Shown here piece after piece: positions 50,358-61,052 of a stretch of 64,000 nt of DNA. The first letter of the stretch is position 1; the number at the start of each line of letters is the position of its first letter. This stretch comes from an uncultured Clostridia bacterium (lineage in GTDB: Bacteria; Bacillota; Clostridia; Oscillospirales; Acutalibacteraceae): the NCBI GenBank assembly GCA_947625785.1, contig CANQPS010000002.1:1-64000 (forward strand), read 5' to 3'. A program made the position numbers and the translations under genes. The notes under the pieces are model-generated. The model was given only the letters and a program-made list of their open reading frames with translations. It was not told where the DNA came from and did not search any database.

Positions 50358-53279
50358 TCAACCCTCCTGTTGCTCAATAGCAGCAAGTAAACTGCGAAGT
50401 CTTATCTTTACTGCACCTAAATTTGTAATTTCATCTATCTTAATTTGAGTATAAATTTTATTTTCTTTTTCAAGCAAGGTTCTTACTTCATCTGTTGTAA
50501 TAGCATCAACACCGCAGCCAAATGACACAAGCTGAATTAAATTCATATTTTTGTGTCCACTTATATATTTAGCAGCGGCATAAAGCCTTGCGTGATATGT
50601 CCATTGATTAAGAACAGAGGTTCTGACCTTTTCATTTACCTTTGCACTGATAACGTCTTCTGTAACAATAGCAACTTTGAAACTTGAAATCAATTTATCT
50701 ATACCGTGATTAATTTCAGGGTCTATATGGTATGGTCTTCCGGCGAGAACCATTATTTTTTTACCCTCTTTTTCGGCTTGTTCGATTATTTTATTTCCGT
50801 ATTCTCTGACTTTTCTGAAATAATTTTCATATTCCTCATACGCTTTTTCGCTTGCCTCTTTAACTTCTTTAAGCGTAATATTATCAAAATATTTATTAAG
50901 TACCTCACAAAACTTTTTAGGGAAATCTTTTCTGCGGTGTATTCCAAGATAATCTTTAATAAACTTTACCTGATTTATAGCTTTTACATTTGTATTAATG
51001 ACCTCCGGATAGTATGCAACAACAGGGCAATTATAATGATTATCACTTAATCCCTCATCAAAGTTATATGACATACAAGGATAGAATATAGCATCAACAT
51101 TCAATTTTAAAAGTTCTTCAATATGACCGTGTATTAATTTTGCCGGAAAACAAACGGTATCTGACGGAATGGTATGTTGACCTTCCAAATATAATTTACG
51201 ATTTGATAGAGGAGATGTGACAACTTTAAATCCTAAATCTGTAAAAAATCTATACCAAAACGGTAATAATTCATAAATATTAAGTCCCATAGGCAAACCT
51301 ATAATTCCTCTTGTATAGGTTTCTTTGTCATTATTATTAGAAGTATATTCCTGCAATAATTTTAATTTATATTCATACATATTAAGACTTTCGTCAGGTT
51401 TTTGATTTGTAATAGGTCTTTCACACCTGTTACCGGCTATATATTTTCTGCCGTTATCAAATATATTTACAGTCAAACGGCAATGATTATTGCATAAGCC
51501 ACAATTTACGGCATTAATTTTATGGGTAAAATTCTTTAATGCTTCTGCTGTAATAATAGTACTTTTTTCAGGATTTTTGGATTTTGCATACAATGCCGCA
51601 CCATAAGCACCCATAAGTCCCGAAATTGATGGTCTTACAACTTGTGTACCCATTTCCTTTTCAAAAGCTCTGAGAACTGCATTATTTAGGAATGTTCCGC
51701 CCTGGACAACAATTTTTTTGCCTAATTCATCGGGAGATGACGCACGAATAACCTTGTATAAAGCATTTTTAACAACACTGATAGATAATCCGGCAGAAAT
51801 ATCTTCAATAGTTGCACCATCTTTTTGTGCTTGTTTTACGGAAGAATTCATAAATACCGTACATCTTGAACCAAGATTTACAGGTTGTTTAGCGAATAAT
51901 CCTATTTCTGAAAATTCGGCAATAGAATATCCTAACGCATTAGCGAATGTCTGTAAAAATGAGCCGCAGCCTGATGAACACGCTTCATTAAGGAATATAT
52001 TATCTATTGTACCATTATGTATCTTAAAACATTTAATATCCTGACCGCCTATATCAATAACAAATTCCACATCAGGCATAAAACTCTTAGCGGCTGTAAA
52101 ATGTGCGACCGTTTCAACAATACCATAATCTGCGTAAAAAGCATTCTTAATAATTTCTTCTCCGTAACCTGTTACGGCAACACCTGCAATATTAATATTC
52201 GGGTGTTCCTCGTAAAGTCTTTCGAGAAAATTTTTAATAATAGGTACGGGGTTACCACTATTTGACATATATTCGCTTTCGAGAAGTTCATTATTCTCGC
52301 CAAGAACAACGGCTTTAACAGTAGTTGAACCTGCATCAATACCCATATAGACTTTACCGTTATATTTTGAAAAATCTGATTTTTCAACGGTTGCCTTATT
52401 ATGCCTCTGGATAAATTCATTATACTCCTGTTCATCTTTAAATAACGGCGGATTAAAAGCAAAATTGCCGTTTCCCCTATAAGATGCAACACCATTTATA
52501 ATGCTGTCAAAATCAACAGATTTTTCGGCACATAAAGCCGCACCCATAGCAACATAATAAAGTGAATTTTCCGGACAAATTCCTTTTGTTTTCAGACTTT
52601 CATCAAAACTTTTTCTCAGCTCTGACATAAATGTCAACGGTCCGCCAAGATAAACTACATTTCCGGTTATCTCACGACCTTGTGCAAGACCGGCTACCGT
52701 CTGATTTACTACCGCTTTAAATATACTTGCGGCAATATCATTTTTTCTTGCACCTTGATTTAATAACGGCTGAATATCCGTTTTAGCGAATACACCGCAT
52801 CTCGATGCTATTGTATATATTTTTTCGTGAGTTTTGGAAAGTTCGTCCATTTCTTCAATAGGAACATTCAATAATGTTGCCATCTGGTCAATAAACGCAC
52901 CTGTACCACCTGCACACGAGCCATTCATTCTTACTTCAACGCCATTTGATAAAAATAATATTTTTGCATCTTCTCCGCCTAATTCTATGATTACATCAGT
53001 ATTTGGCAAAAATGTATTGGCTGATATTCTTGTAGCATAAACTTCCTGTACGAATTCTATCCCACAATTTTCGGCAACACCCATACCTGCCGAACCTGAC
53101 ATAGCAATAGGAGCATTTTCACAGCCATAAACATTCTTTTTAATTTCTTTTAATATTTCTGCGATTTTACTCGTAATTTGTGAGTAATGTCTTTGATAAG
53201 TACTATATATTAATTTATTATTATCATCAAGTACTGCACATTTAACAGTAGTTGAACCTATATCCAAACCTATTTTCAA
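50358..53279 (-). CDS. Acyl-CoA dehydratase activase-like protein (duplicated BcrAD/BadFG ATPase plus DUF2229)
   Basis: This 973-residue protein has two ASKHA-type ATPase domains. The first begins MKIGLDIGSTTVKCAVLDDN, with GSAGMGVAENCG and GSCAGGTGAFID. The second, from about residue 315, has YMGIDAGSTTVKAVVLGENN and NEACSSGCGSFLQTFA. The C-terminal ~390 residues (DUF2229-like; NCGLCNNHCRLTVN, GRPYHIDPEINHGID) complete it. Activases drive ATP-dependent electron transfer to dehydratases through a 4Fe-4S cluster. It is followed by the HgdB-like partner. Confidence 0.85.
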   Translation of the reverse strand: MKIGLDIGSTTVKCAVLDDNNKLIYSTYQRHYSQITSKIAEILKEIKKNVYGCENAPIAMSGSAGMGVAENCGIEFVQEVYATRISANTFLPNTDVIIELGGEDAKILFLSNGVEVRMNGSCAGGTGAFIDQMATLLNVPIEEMDELSKTHEKIYTIASRCGVFAKTDIQPLLNQGARKNDIAASIFKAVVNQTVAGLAQGREITGNVVYLGGPLTFMSELRKSFDESLKTKGICPENSLYYVAMGAALCAEKSVDFDSIINGVASYRGNGNFAFNPPLFKDEQEYNEFIQRHNKATVEKSDFSKYNGKVYMGIDAGSTTVKAVVLGENNELLESEYMSNSGNPVPIIKNFLERLYEEHPNINIAGVAVTGYGEEIIKNAFYADYGIVETVAHFTAAKSFMPDVEFVIDIGGQDIKCFKIHNGTIDNIFLNEACSSGCGSFLQTFANALGYSIAEFSEIGLFAKQPVNLGSRCTVFMNSSVKQAQKDGATIEDISAGLSISVVKNALYKVIRASSPDELGKKIVVQGGTFLNNAVLRAFEKEMGTQVVRPSISGLMGAYGAALYAKSKNPEKSTIITAEALKNFTHKINAVNCGLCNNHCRLTVNIFDNGRKYIAGNRCERPITNQKPDESLNMYEYKLKLLQEYTSNNNDKETYTRGIIGLPMGLNIYELLPFWYRFFTDLGFKVVTSPLSNRKLYLEGQHTIPSDTVCFPAKLIHGHIEELLKLNVDAIFYPCMSYNFDEGLSDNHYNCPVVAYYPEVINTNVKAINQVKFIKDYLGIHRRKDFPKKFCEVLNKYFDNITLKEVKEASEKAYEEYENYFRKVREYGNKIIEQAEKEGKKIMVLAGRPYHIDPEINHGIDKLISSFKVAIVTEDVISAKVNEKVRTSVLNQWTYHARLYAAAKYISGHKNMNLIQLVSFGCGVDAITTDEVRTLLEKENKIYTQIKIDEITNLGAVKIRLRSLLAAIEQQEG

Positions 53280-53404
53280 AAAATTGTCCTTCTTTCTTAA
53301 AAAGTCATTTTAGTATATAATACTACATTTTTTTTATCTATGCCACATATAAATATTTACAATACTGCGAAATTTTAATCGCAATATTTTGTTATAATAG
53401 TGCA

Positions 53405-55267
53405 TCATTTTTTTGAATTTTTTGTATGGGTAAATGTAGGAACGATTTCCTGAAGCATTTTTTCTAATAACTCCACATTATTATCTTGTGCATAAACATA
53501 AATTTTGTTAAGATTTTCCATTAATTTTTCTTTATCTATATCTATTGGTTTACCTATATATATTTTTTTATTGTGAGTTTTTTGGATACCCTCCTCATCA
53601 AGCAGAAGTTCCTCAAAAAGTTTTTCTCCCGGTCTAAGTCCCGTATATTCAATTTTTATATCAACATTTGGTGTGTATCCTGATAATCTTATAAGATTTT
53701 CGGCAAGTGTTTGGATTTTTACAGGTTCGCCCATATCAAGTATAAATATTTCTCCACCCTTTGCAAAACCGCCTGCCGTTAATACAAGTGATACTGCCTC
53801 AGGAATAGTCATAAAATATCTTATAATTTCGGGGTGTGTAACGGTAACAGGACCACCACTTTTTATTTGCTCTTTGAATAGCGGTATAACTGAACCATTA
53901 GAACCTAATACATTGCCAAAACGAACTGCAACAAATTTAGTTTCACTTTGTTTATCCATCATCTGTACAATCATTTCGCAGACTCTTTTTGTTGCACCCA
54001 TAATATTTGTAGGATTTACGGCTTTATCAGTAGAAATTTGCACAAATTTTTTCACACCATATTTATCGGCAATTTGGCATAGATTAAGAGTTCCGAATAT
54101 ATTATTCTTAACGGCTTCTTCCGGATTGGTTTCCATCAGCGGAACGTGTTTATGTGCGGCGGCGTGGAATACCACATCTATATTATTTTCAATGAAAATT
54201 TTCTCTAATTTTTTAAAATCTCTTACCGAAGCTATTTCGACTTTAAAATTAAGTGTATTACCTAATTTTCTGATAAGCTCCTGTTGTATATCATAGGCAT
54301 TATTTTCATAAATATCAAGGATAATCAGGCATTTAGGATTTATCTTTGCGATTTGCCTGCAAAGCTCAGAGCCTATCGAGCCGCCTCCCCCCGTTACAAG
54401 AACAGTCTGTCCAACTATATATTTACCATATCTTTCAGTATCAAAAACAATCGGTTCTCTTTCCAATAAATCTTCAACTTCAACTTGTCGTATATTATCC
54501 GTAACAGACAAATTTGCCGTCAATAAATCGTAAACATTAGGTATAATCTTAACTTCAATATTTGTTTTTGAACATATATTCAATATTCTCCTCTTATTAT
54601 CCGGTGATATAGCCGATATTGCAAAAAGTATAGTTTCGATATTTTCATTTTTGCAAACATCTGGAATATCATCAGTATTGCCCACAACGGTTACACCACC
54701 GATTTTTTTACCTAATTTTTCAGGGTCATCATCTACTATGCAAATAGGATTATATTGATTTTCCGGTGATTTACTTATTTCTCTTAAAATTGTTACAGCA
54801 CCCTCGCCTCCGCCTATTACAAGCAATCTTTTTTTGGGGAAAGTTGCAAAGCTCTGTTTTCGTTTTATCGAAGTAAATTTATAACTCATTCTTAAAATGA
54901 ATATCAAAAGTGTAGACATCAATCCACTTGATAGATATACTAATAATCCTAAATTATTGCCCATTAATATGGTTATCAACACAAACATACCATTTGCTAC
55001 AACACACGCAACGCCTGCATAAAGGAAGTCCTCTACATCGGCATATCGCCATATATTATCGTATAATCTGAAAACCAAAAACACAGATGCAAAACATATA
55101 TTCAAAACTATTATACCGGAACTGAAATTACTCGCATATCCTTTCAAGGAAAAACTATTTGCTTTTATAACAACACCTATATAAAAAGATAAATTCCATA
55201 ATAATAAATCACAAAAAAATAAAAGATGTTTTTTTTGTTTAATAATAAATTCTTTTATAAACTTCAT
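53405..55267 (-). CDS. CapD/EpsC-like nucleoside-diphosphate sugar 4,6-dehydratase
   Basis: This 620-residue protein has four N-terminal membrane helices (to about 135) and a first Rossmann domain (RLLVIGGGEGAVTILREISK). The SDR catalytic domain contains VLVTGGGGSIGSELCRQIAK and FHAAAHKHVPLMETNPEEAV, and the active-site region QISTDKAVNPTNIMGATKR. It most likely makes UDP-4-keto-6-deoxy-GlcNAc-type precursors for capsule or glycan synthesis. No other polysaccharide genes adjoin. Confidence 0.9.
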   Translation of the reverse strand: MKFIKEFIIKQKKHLLFFCDLLLWNLSFYIGVVIKANSFSLKGYASNFSSGIIVLNICFASVFLVFRLYDNIWRYADVEDFLYAGVACVVANGMFVLITILMGNNLGLLVYLSSGLMSTLLIFILRMSYKFTSIKRKQSFATFPKKRLLVIGGGEGAVTILREISKSPENQYNPICIVDDDPEKLGKKIGGVTVVGNTDDIPDVCKNENIETILFAISAISPDNKRRILNICSKTNIEVKIIPNVYDLLTANLSVTDNIRQVEVEDLLEREPIVFDTERYGKYIVGQTVLVTGGGGSIGSELCRQIAKINPKCLIILDIYENNAYDIQQELIRKLGNTLNFKVEIASVRDFKKLEKIFIENNIDVVFHAAAHKHVPLMETNPEEAVKNNIFGTLNLCQIADKYGVKKFVQISTDKAVNPTNIMGATKRVCEMIVQMMDKQSETKFVAVRFGNVLGSNGSVIPLFKEQIKSGGPVTVTHPEIIRYFMTIPEAVSLVLTAGGFAKGGEIFILDMGEPVKIQTLAENLIRLSGYTPNVDIKIEYTGLRPGEKLFEELLLDEEGIQKTHNKKIYIGKPIDIDKEKLMENLNKIYVYAQDNNVELLEKMLQEIVPTFTHTKNSKK

Positions 55268-55350
55268 TTTTTCATCTCCGCAACTGCATATATTTACAAA
55301 TTATATAACATATTAAGGCTTATTTCAAGGCAATTTATGTGAATAAGCAA

Positions 55351-55387
55351 AAAAAAACTCTTAACAAACTATTAAATTTGTTAAGAG
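55351..55387 (-). terminator. Terminator of the HAD phosphatase gene
   Basis: CTCTTAACAAA (55358-55368) pairs perfectly with TTTGTTAAGAG (55377-55387); on the minus strand TTTTTTT follows. Confidence 0.85.
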
Positions 55388-55395
55388 TTCCATAT

Positions 55396-56208
55396 TTAAT
55401 TCAACATAAATTTGTTTATAACATCTGCTACTCCATCATCATCATTTGACAAGGTTATATAATCAGCAACTTCTTTTAATTTATCGTTAGCATTTTCCAT
55501 AGCAACACCAAGTCCGGCATATTCAATCATTGTTATATCGTTAAATCCGTCACCACAAGCTATACATTCATCTTTTGTAAGATTAAGTGATTTCAGTAAT
55601 ATATCAATAGATTCTGCTTTATTAACTCCCAGCGGCACAAGCTCCAAGAAAAATGGTTCTGAACGAAATACACCAAGTACACCATCAAATTTATTTTTAA
55701 AAAGTTTTTCTATTTCAACAATATCCTCCGGTTCACCGGACAATAAACATTTATTTATACTAAAATCAACATATTCAACAAAATTATCAACAAATTTTAT
55801 AGGCATACCTGTAATTTTTGATTCTATCTTGGTATATTTATTTATAGTATTACCTACTATTATATTACTATCTTGATATGTATTTATAGCGATATTTTTA
55901 TTTTTAATATTACTGCATATTTCAGGTATGGTATTTAATGGGAAATTTTTGCTGTATACAACGCTTAAATTATCCTGAACATCTATAACACTTCCGCCAT
56001 TATATGCTAAAATATATCCGCCATATTTTTTTAACTGTACTTTTTCGGCAATAGGCAAAATCCCCATAGTTGGTCTGCCCGATGCCAATACAACTTTACC
56101 GCCCTGCTCTTGTAATTTTGTTAATGCAGTCAAAGTTTTATCGGTAATAACTTTCTCCGAATTTGTAAGAGTTCCGTCTATATCTAATGCGATTATTTTG
56201 TAACTCAT
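55396..56208 (-). CDS. Cof-type HAD-IIB family phosphatase
   Basis: This 270-residue protein has motif I IALDIDGTLTNSEKVI (nucleophile Asp), motif II ASGRP, motif III Lys in the KAESIDILL region and motif IV CGDGFNDITMIEYAGLGVAM. The C2-type cap lies between. Cof-type enzymes dephosphorylate sugar phosphates or cofactors. It stands alone with its own terminator. Confidence 0.9.
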   Translation of the reverse strand: MSYKIIALDIDGTLTNSEKVITDKTLTALTKLQEQGGKVVLASGRPTMGILPIAEKVQLKKYGGYILAYNGGSVIDVQDNLSVVYSKNFPLNTIPEICSNIKNKNIAINTYQDSNIIVGNTINKYTKIESKITGMPIKFVDNFVEYVDFSINKCLLSGEPEDIVEIEKLFKNKFDGVLGVFRSEPFFLELVPLGVNKAESIDILLKSLNLTKDECIACGDGFNDITMIEYAGLGVAMENANDKLKEVADYITLSNDDDGVADVINKFMLN

Positions 56209-56481
56209 TATATGTTAAACCTCTCTTATTTATCTGATAGTACCATATTAATTCATATTACGATGCAAAGTCAAGTGCGGTAACAAAAGATTGTATTAAA
56301 TTAATCGTATTTCCAATTTTATTGAAAAAGTTTTAGTCAATATGCAGGCTTTTATAAAATTCAAATAAAGCCCATTTATGAATAATATATAAAATATTGA
56401 TAAATTAATTGAAAAAAAGTGATTAGTTTGTTATAATAAGTTATTAATATTGATGTAAATAAGAAAGAGGAGGTACGGCTA

Positions 56482-59400
56482 ATGAACTCATATTATAATA
56501 TGTACATAAAAAGAATGATGAATAATCTCTTAACCTCTATCTATCCCGATAAAATTGACTACGTTTTTATCAAGAGAAGCAGTACAGCAGACAGCACCAA
56601 TATAAACAATGAATTATTGAAAAACGAATTTAACAATCGTGTCAAAATTTTATGTCATCAATTTAATCCGAACAAAATGCAAATAGCTTATGAGCCGTTT
56701 TTCCAATGGATAAAAGAACTGTATTATGAATTTTTTTCCACGGTTAGTTCAAATACTTTTTTCCAAGAATGTAAAATTTATCCTTTGTATATAGATATTT
56801 TTCAAAATTATTTTGCAAACGATAAAATCACAGTAAATGAACCTGTTAATTTATATGAATATGATTATGAACAAGAAATGTTTATCGAATCTATGGTAAA
56901 TACGCTTTTGCATATTTCGGAAACAATACCTTTATTTTTCATACTTAACGACTGTAATGTCGCAGATTACGGCACGCTTCAAATTATTAAAAATTTAATG
57001 TGTTTTAAAGAAAGCGGTAATATCTCTTTCATTGTTAATTATAATGAATTTTTCAATGAATTATCCCATTGTCCTGAATTATGGAATAAAATAATCGAGA
57101 AAGCTGAAAATGATAACAGCATAATACAATGGGATTTTCAGGATAGTTCGAGTATATCAGTATTGGCATATAAGTTTGTGCCTATTATGAGTGAACTTGA
57201 TAATTATTTTACTAATATACAAAATATGATATATTCTTTTTCTATCGAACAAGCCAATTACTATCTTAAAATTATATCTGACAGAATAGAAACCGAAAGA
57301 CTTAATATTCCGGAAAATAAACGATTAAAATTAACTGAACTTTATGCAATAGTAAGCCTTTTCAGACGAGATACAACAACAACATTTTTGTTGTGTGATA
57401 ATATGAAACATCTATATGATGAAAATGATATTCAAAAAGAATATATCCGCAAAACAATTATATGTCTTAACTATCTGTACAGTACCCAAATAGATGCTGC
57501 ATCAAAAGTATATAACGACTGCAAAAGGCTTGCCGAAAAAGGCGGCGATAAAGACTTTCCGTTTTACTCCGAATTACTTTACTATATTTTAAAATACCAC
57601 GGCTGGCAAAATATATTATTCTGGGATAAATATACAGAATTATCAGATGATTTTTTAGATGGCCTTGAAAAAAGAGGTTACAAAAATTATTTGGCATATT
57701 TTTTAACATTAGGTTACGGCGGATTAGATATGAAAATCCCAAATACTGATATAAAAGTTATTGATTCTGATAACTTTAAAAAGGGTATGCGTATAACTAA
57801 TGAAATACAAAATAATTATCTTTTAGTAAAAATTTGGAAAAAAAATATAATGATTTCCCAATATTATGGTAATTATAAAAATATTGATTATTACTATAAA
57901 GAATGTTTTAAAATTCTCGATAAACAACATAATTTCATTGACAAGAGTAATACTTATACAGGATACGGATACATTAAAATAGTAAATGAACAATACGACC
58001 AAGCAACAGAATACTTTAACAAGGCTGTTGAACTATATTATGAAAATAATATGCCCGAAAAAATAACAGAATGTCTTTATAATATGGCTCTTAACTGTAT
58101 TATAGTTAAAAACTATGAAATGGCAAACGAATACCTTATGACTACCCTCAAAATAATGGAATATCTTGATATGAAAAAAATACCTATATGCAATATGTCA
58201 AAAGTCTATGGTATGATAGTTCTTTGCAATATAAAATTGGATATAGACTATAATGTTCATATGTACTTTAATAAAATGCACAGGGTATTGAAGCATACAT
58301 TGGGTGACGGGGAAAATACTAATTTCAGATGGTTTGAAGACTTATATTTCTACTATTTTACATACGGACTTATGATGAAAAAATATAGTAAATTTCGTGA
58401 GGCTATTGAGGCATTTGAAAAAGCAAAATATTATATGTTATCGTCAACAGGAAACCACTTCTTTTCTTACGCCCAATTTTCACTCGAATACGCCGATTTA
58501 TACGACAATCTTGGTGATACAGAAAAGAAAAATGAAATATTAACAGATGCTCTTAGTTTCTGTACACAGCACGGCTACAAACATAAAGAACAACAACTTG
58601 CTATGAAACTATATAATTATGAATTCAGAGAGCCTATATATAATGTTTCTTTACGAAATGTCACACTCAAACAACTTATAGAACTCGCTAAAAGAATAGG
58701 TCTTGAAAAATCTCTTGAAAGAAAAAATAAAGAAATTAAATTTCTTACTGCTTGGCAGGATACCCTGAACAGAAATAGTTTGTCCTTAACATCATTAGTA
58801 AACAGTGCTGTTGTGACTATGAAGGATTATTTTAATTTAGATGATGTGTTGTACTTTAATATCAAAGATAATGCTCCAAATGTAATTTACAGCAGTGATT
58901 ATGCGAATTTAGATAAATCCCTCCTGATAAAAGTTTCAAAGTATTTTGAAAAACATAAACAAGAATTTTTAATTTCTCGCTTGGACGATAAATTTGAGGA
59001 TTATCAGGAAATTATAAATATCTATGGAATAAATCAGGTTGTATCAATGATTTGCATACCTTTAAGCGAAAATGAAAAACTTAAAGATGTTTTAATAGTG
59101 TCAACTTTTATGCACGATAATTTTCTCGGCAATAATATTATCCTTGATAATAGTACGCTTACTATACTTAAAATTGCCTTTAAACAGGTTGTTAATGCTC
59201 TTTATAATCTTGAAGCTAATAAGGAAATCGAACTAATGAATAAGCGTCTTAAACTAAGTGCTACCACTGATGCTCTTACCGGAATATTAAATCGTACAGG
59301 ATTTAATTCAAAAGTTGAGGCTTATCTCAAAGAATTGCAGTATTTGCCGGAAAGCAGCAAGATAGCTACTGCCTTATATCTTGATTTAGATAACTTTAAA

Positions 59401-59817
59401 TTTTATAATGATACATTTGGTCACGATATAGGAGATATAATATTAATCAAGATTGCTCACCTGCTGACAGATATAGTATCGTCATTTAATGATAAAAATT
59501 GCTATGTTATACGATATGGCGGTGACGAATTTATAATATTGTTATGCGGGAAAGATATCCAGCAAGGTGTAAGTTTAGCAGAAAATGTTTATAAACTAAT
59601 AGACGAAAATCAAGCATTTATTCCAATAATTAAACAAAAACTTGGCAGAAATATAGATGTCAGTTCTGACAAATATATATCTTGTTCGATTGGTATATCA
59701 TCAGGTAAATTCTCGTGTAATGACGACCTGACCGAAATTTTAAAATTTGCAGATGAGGCATTATATGAATCCAAAAGAACAGGCAAGAGTAAATATACAG
59801 TTAATCTTCTAAAATAA
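56482..59817 (+). CDS. Large GGDEF protein with degenerate ATPase-like, TPR-like and GAF-like regions
   Basis: This 1111-residue protein starts at ATG 56482 after GAGGAGG. The N-terminus (about 1-240) resembles the AAA/STAND module of MalT-type regulators (MQIAYEPFFQWIKELYY; LFFILNDCNVADYGTLQII) but lacks a P-loop. Helical TPR-like repeats occupy about 280-735 (YDQATEYFNKAVELY), then a GAF-like domain (about 775-910). GGDEF follows at about 935-1111, with TDALTGILNRTGF, LDLDNFKFYNDTFGHDIGD and the intact RYGGDEF. It probably makes cyclic di-GMP under control of a protein-binding N-terminus. No typical RxxD I-site is seen. Confidence 0.8.
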   Translation: MNSYYNMYIKRMMNNLLTSIYPDKIDYVFIKRSSTADSTNINNELLKNEFNNRVKILCHQFNPNKMQIAYEPFFQWIKELYYEFFSTVSSNTFFQECKIYPLYIDIFQNYFANDKITVNEPVNLYEYDYEQEMFIESMVNTLLHISETIPLFFILNDCNVADYGTLQIIKNLMCFKESGNISFIVNYNEFFNELSHCPELWNKIIEKAENDNSIIQWDFQDSSSISVLAYKFVPIMSELDNYFTNIQNMIYSFSIEQANYYLKIISDRIETERLNIPENKRLKLTELYAIVSLFRRDTTTTFLLCDNMKHLYDENDIQKEYIRKTIICLNYLYSTQIDAASKVYNDCKRLAEKGGDKDFPFYSELLYYILKYHGWQNILFWDKYTELSDDFLDGLEKRGYKNYLAYFLTLGYGGLDMKIPNTDIKVIDSDNFKKGMRITNEIQNNYLLVKIWKKNIMISQYYGNYKNIDYYYKECFKILDKQHNFIDKSNTYTGYGYIKIVNEQYDQATEYFNKAVELYYENNMPEKITECLYNMALNCIIVKNYEMANEYLMTTLKIMEYLDMKKIPICNMSKVYGMIVLCNIKLDIDYNVHMYFNKMHRVLKHTLGDGENTNFRWFEDLYFYYFTYGLMMKKYSKFREAIEAFEKAKYYMLSSTGNHFFSYAQFSLEYADLYDNLGDTEKKNEILTDALSFCTQHGYKHKEQQLAMKLYNYEFREPIYNVSLRNVTLKQLIELAKRIGLEKSLERKNKEIKFLTAWQDTLNRNSLSLTSLVNSAVVTMKDYFNLDDVLYFNIKDNAPNVIYSSDYANLDKSLLIKVSKYFEKHKQEFLISRLDDKFEDYQEIINIYGINQVVSMICIPLSENEKLKDVLIVSTFMHDNFLGNNIILDNSTLTILKIAFKQVVNALYNLEANKEIELMNKRLKLSATTDALTGILNRTGFNSKVEAYLKELQYLPESSKIATALYLDLDNFKFYNDTFGHDIGDIILIKIAHLLTDIVSSFNDKNCYVIRYGGDEFIILLCGKDIQQGVSLAENVYKLIDENQAFIPIIKQKLGRNIDVSSDKYISCSIGISSGKFSCNDDLTEILKFADEALYESKRTGKSKYTVNLLK

Positions 59818-59824
59818 AAATATA

Positions 59825-59855
59825 CAAAGAGAGTGAGCTATATCACTCTCTTTGT
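59825..59855 (+). terminator. Terminator of the GGDEF gene
   Basis: CAAAGAGAGTGA (59825-59836) pairs perfectly with TCACTCTCTTTG (59843-59854); a T-rich tract follows. Since the next gene starts 30 bases on, some read-through is possible. Confidence 0.7.
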
Positions 59856-59883
59856 GTTTAAAAATTTAAAAAGGGGCTTTAAT

Positions 59884-60969
59884 ATGAGTTGGATATTAAT
59901 AATAACAGTAATGATAATTATATTAGCAGTTATTGCAGCTGTAATTTTTTATCTTGGAAATAAAATCAGAAAATTAGTTGATAATACAATAAACAAAAAC
60001 AAAATAATAGTTCCAAAACTTATAACTTGGTTAGTTTTCGTAATAGTCGTTGCGATTCTTATATATACCCGTTCGTTTTTAGCAGGGGCTATATACTATT
60101 CAATATTATTATTTATATTATCAGATATATTATCACTTATACTTAAAAAAACGGTAAAAAACAAGAAAATTCGCAAAGTTCTGAGCAAAATATATTCAAA
60201 TGGCATTAGTGTTATAATTATCGCTGTAATAGCATCGGTATATAGTCTTTATTGCTCTTGTGTCCCCGTAAGCGTCAGTTATGATGTTGATATAAATAAA
60301 CAAACCGATGGTATTAAAATAGTTATGCTCTCTGATATACACTTTGGTACGGCTACATTTGAGAGCGACCTTCAAGGATTAGTAAATGATGTTAATTCAT
60401 ATTCAGCAGATGTTGTGTTTTTATGTGGTGATATTTTTGACGAAAATACTACAACAGAACAAGCTGAACTCTTATCTCAATCTTTAGGGAAATTCAAATC
60501 AAAATATGGTACATATTTCATAGACGGCAATCACGATAAAGGCGTACCTGCTGATTATGTCCAATTACTTAAAAAGAATAATATCAATGTTATGTTTGAT
60601 GATGTGGCTTTAATAGATGACAGTTTTTATATAATAGGACGAAAAGATGCATATGTTGGCTATGCAAGATTAAGTATTCAGGAATTGACAAAAGACTTGG
60701 ATAAAAGTAAACCTATAATTTTGCTTGACCATCAACCGACCGATACTGAAAATGCTAAAATTGCCGGTGTTGATTTGCAATTATCAGGTCATACACACGG
60801 TGGTCAAATTTGGCCTGTAAATTATATTTCCTCTATTTTCAATGATGTAAACTATGGTATGGAAACAAACGGCAACTACAATATAATCGTAAGTTCAGGC
60901 TATGGAATATGGGGATTTCCTGTGCGTTTTTTAACACGCTCTGAACTTGTATATATTGAAGTTCATTAG
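59884..60969 (+). CDS. Membrane-anchored metallophosphoesterase (YkuE-like)
   Basis: ATG 59884 (MSWILIITVMIIILAVIAAV) follows AAAAGGGG; an upstream start would run through the terminator. 361 residues: three or four N-terminal membrane helices (to about 130), then the calcineurin-like domain with MLSDIHFG, LCGDIFDE, DGNHDKG, LLDHQP and SGHTHGGQIWP, a complete metal-binding set. The family acts on phosphoesters at the outer membrane face or envelope lipids. The substrate is unknown. Confidence 0.85.
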   Translation: MSWILIITVMIIILAVIAAVIFYLGNKIRKLVDNTINKNKIIVPKLITWLVFVIVVAILIYTRSFLAGAIYYSILLFILSDILSLILKKTVKNKKIRKVLSKIYSNGISVIIIAVIASVYSLYCSCVPVSVSYDVDINKQTDGIKIVMLSDIHFGTATFESDLQGLVNDVNSYSADVVFLCGDIFDENTTTEQAELLSQSLGKFKSKYGTYFIDGNHDKGVPADYVQLLKKNNINVMFDDVALIDDSFYIIGRKDAYVGYARLSIQELTKDLDKSKPIILLDHQPTDTENAKIAGVDLQLSGHTHGGQIWPVNYISSIFNDVNYGMETNGNYNIIVSSGYGIWGFPVRFLTRSELVYIEVH

Positions 60970-61001
60970 AGAAAAAGTCAATATTACTGCTGATGTACAC
61001 G

Positions 61002-61036
61002 AAGTTCCCCGCATTAGAGGCGAGGGACTTCTTTTA
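61002..61036. terminator. Hairpin between metallophosphoesterase and ung
   Basis: AAGTTCCCCGC (61002-61012) pairs imperfectly with GCGAGGGACTT (61020-61030), followed by CTTTTA. It probably ends the convergent transcripts. Confidence 0.55.
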
Positions 61037-61052
61037 CATTTAGTTAAATAAT

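Noticed and set aside
50358..53279. Frameshift splitting one long dehydratase/activase gene
   Set aside because: The two ORFs are separated by clean stop and start codons 6 bases apart and both have normal domain ends, so this looks like a natural two-gene form.
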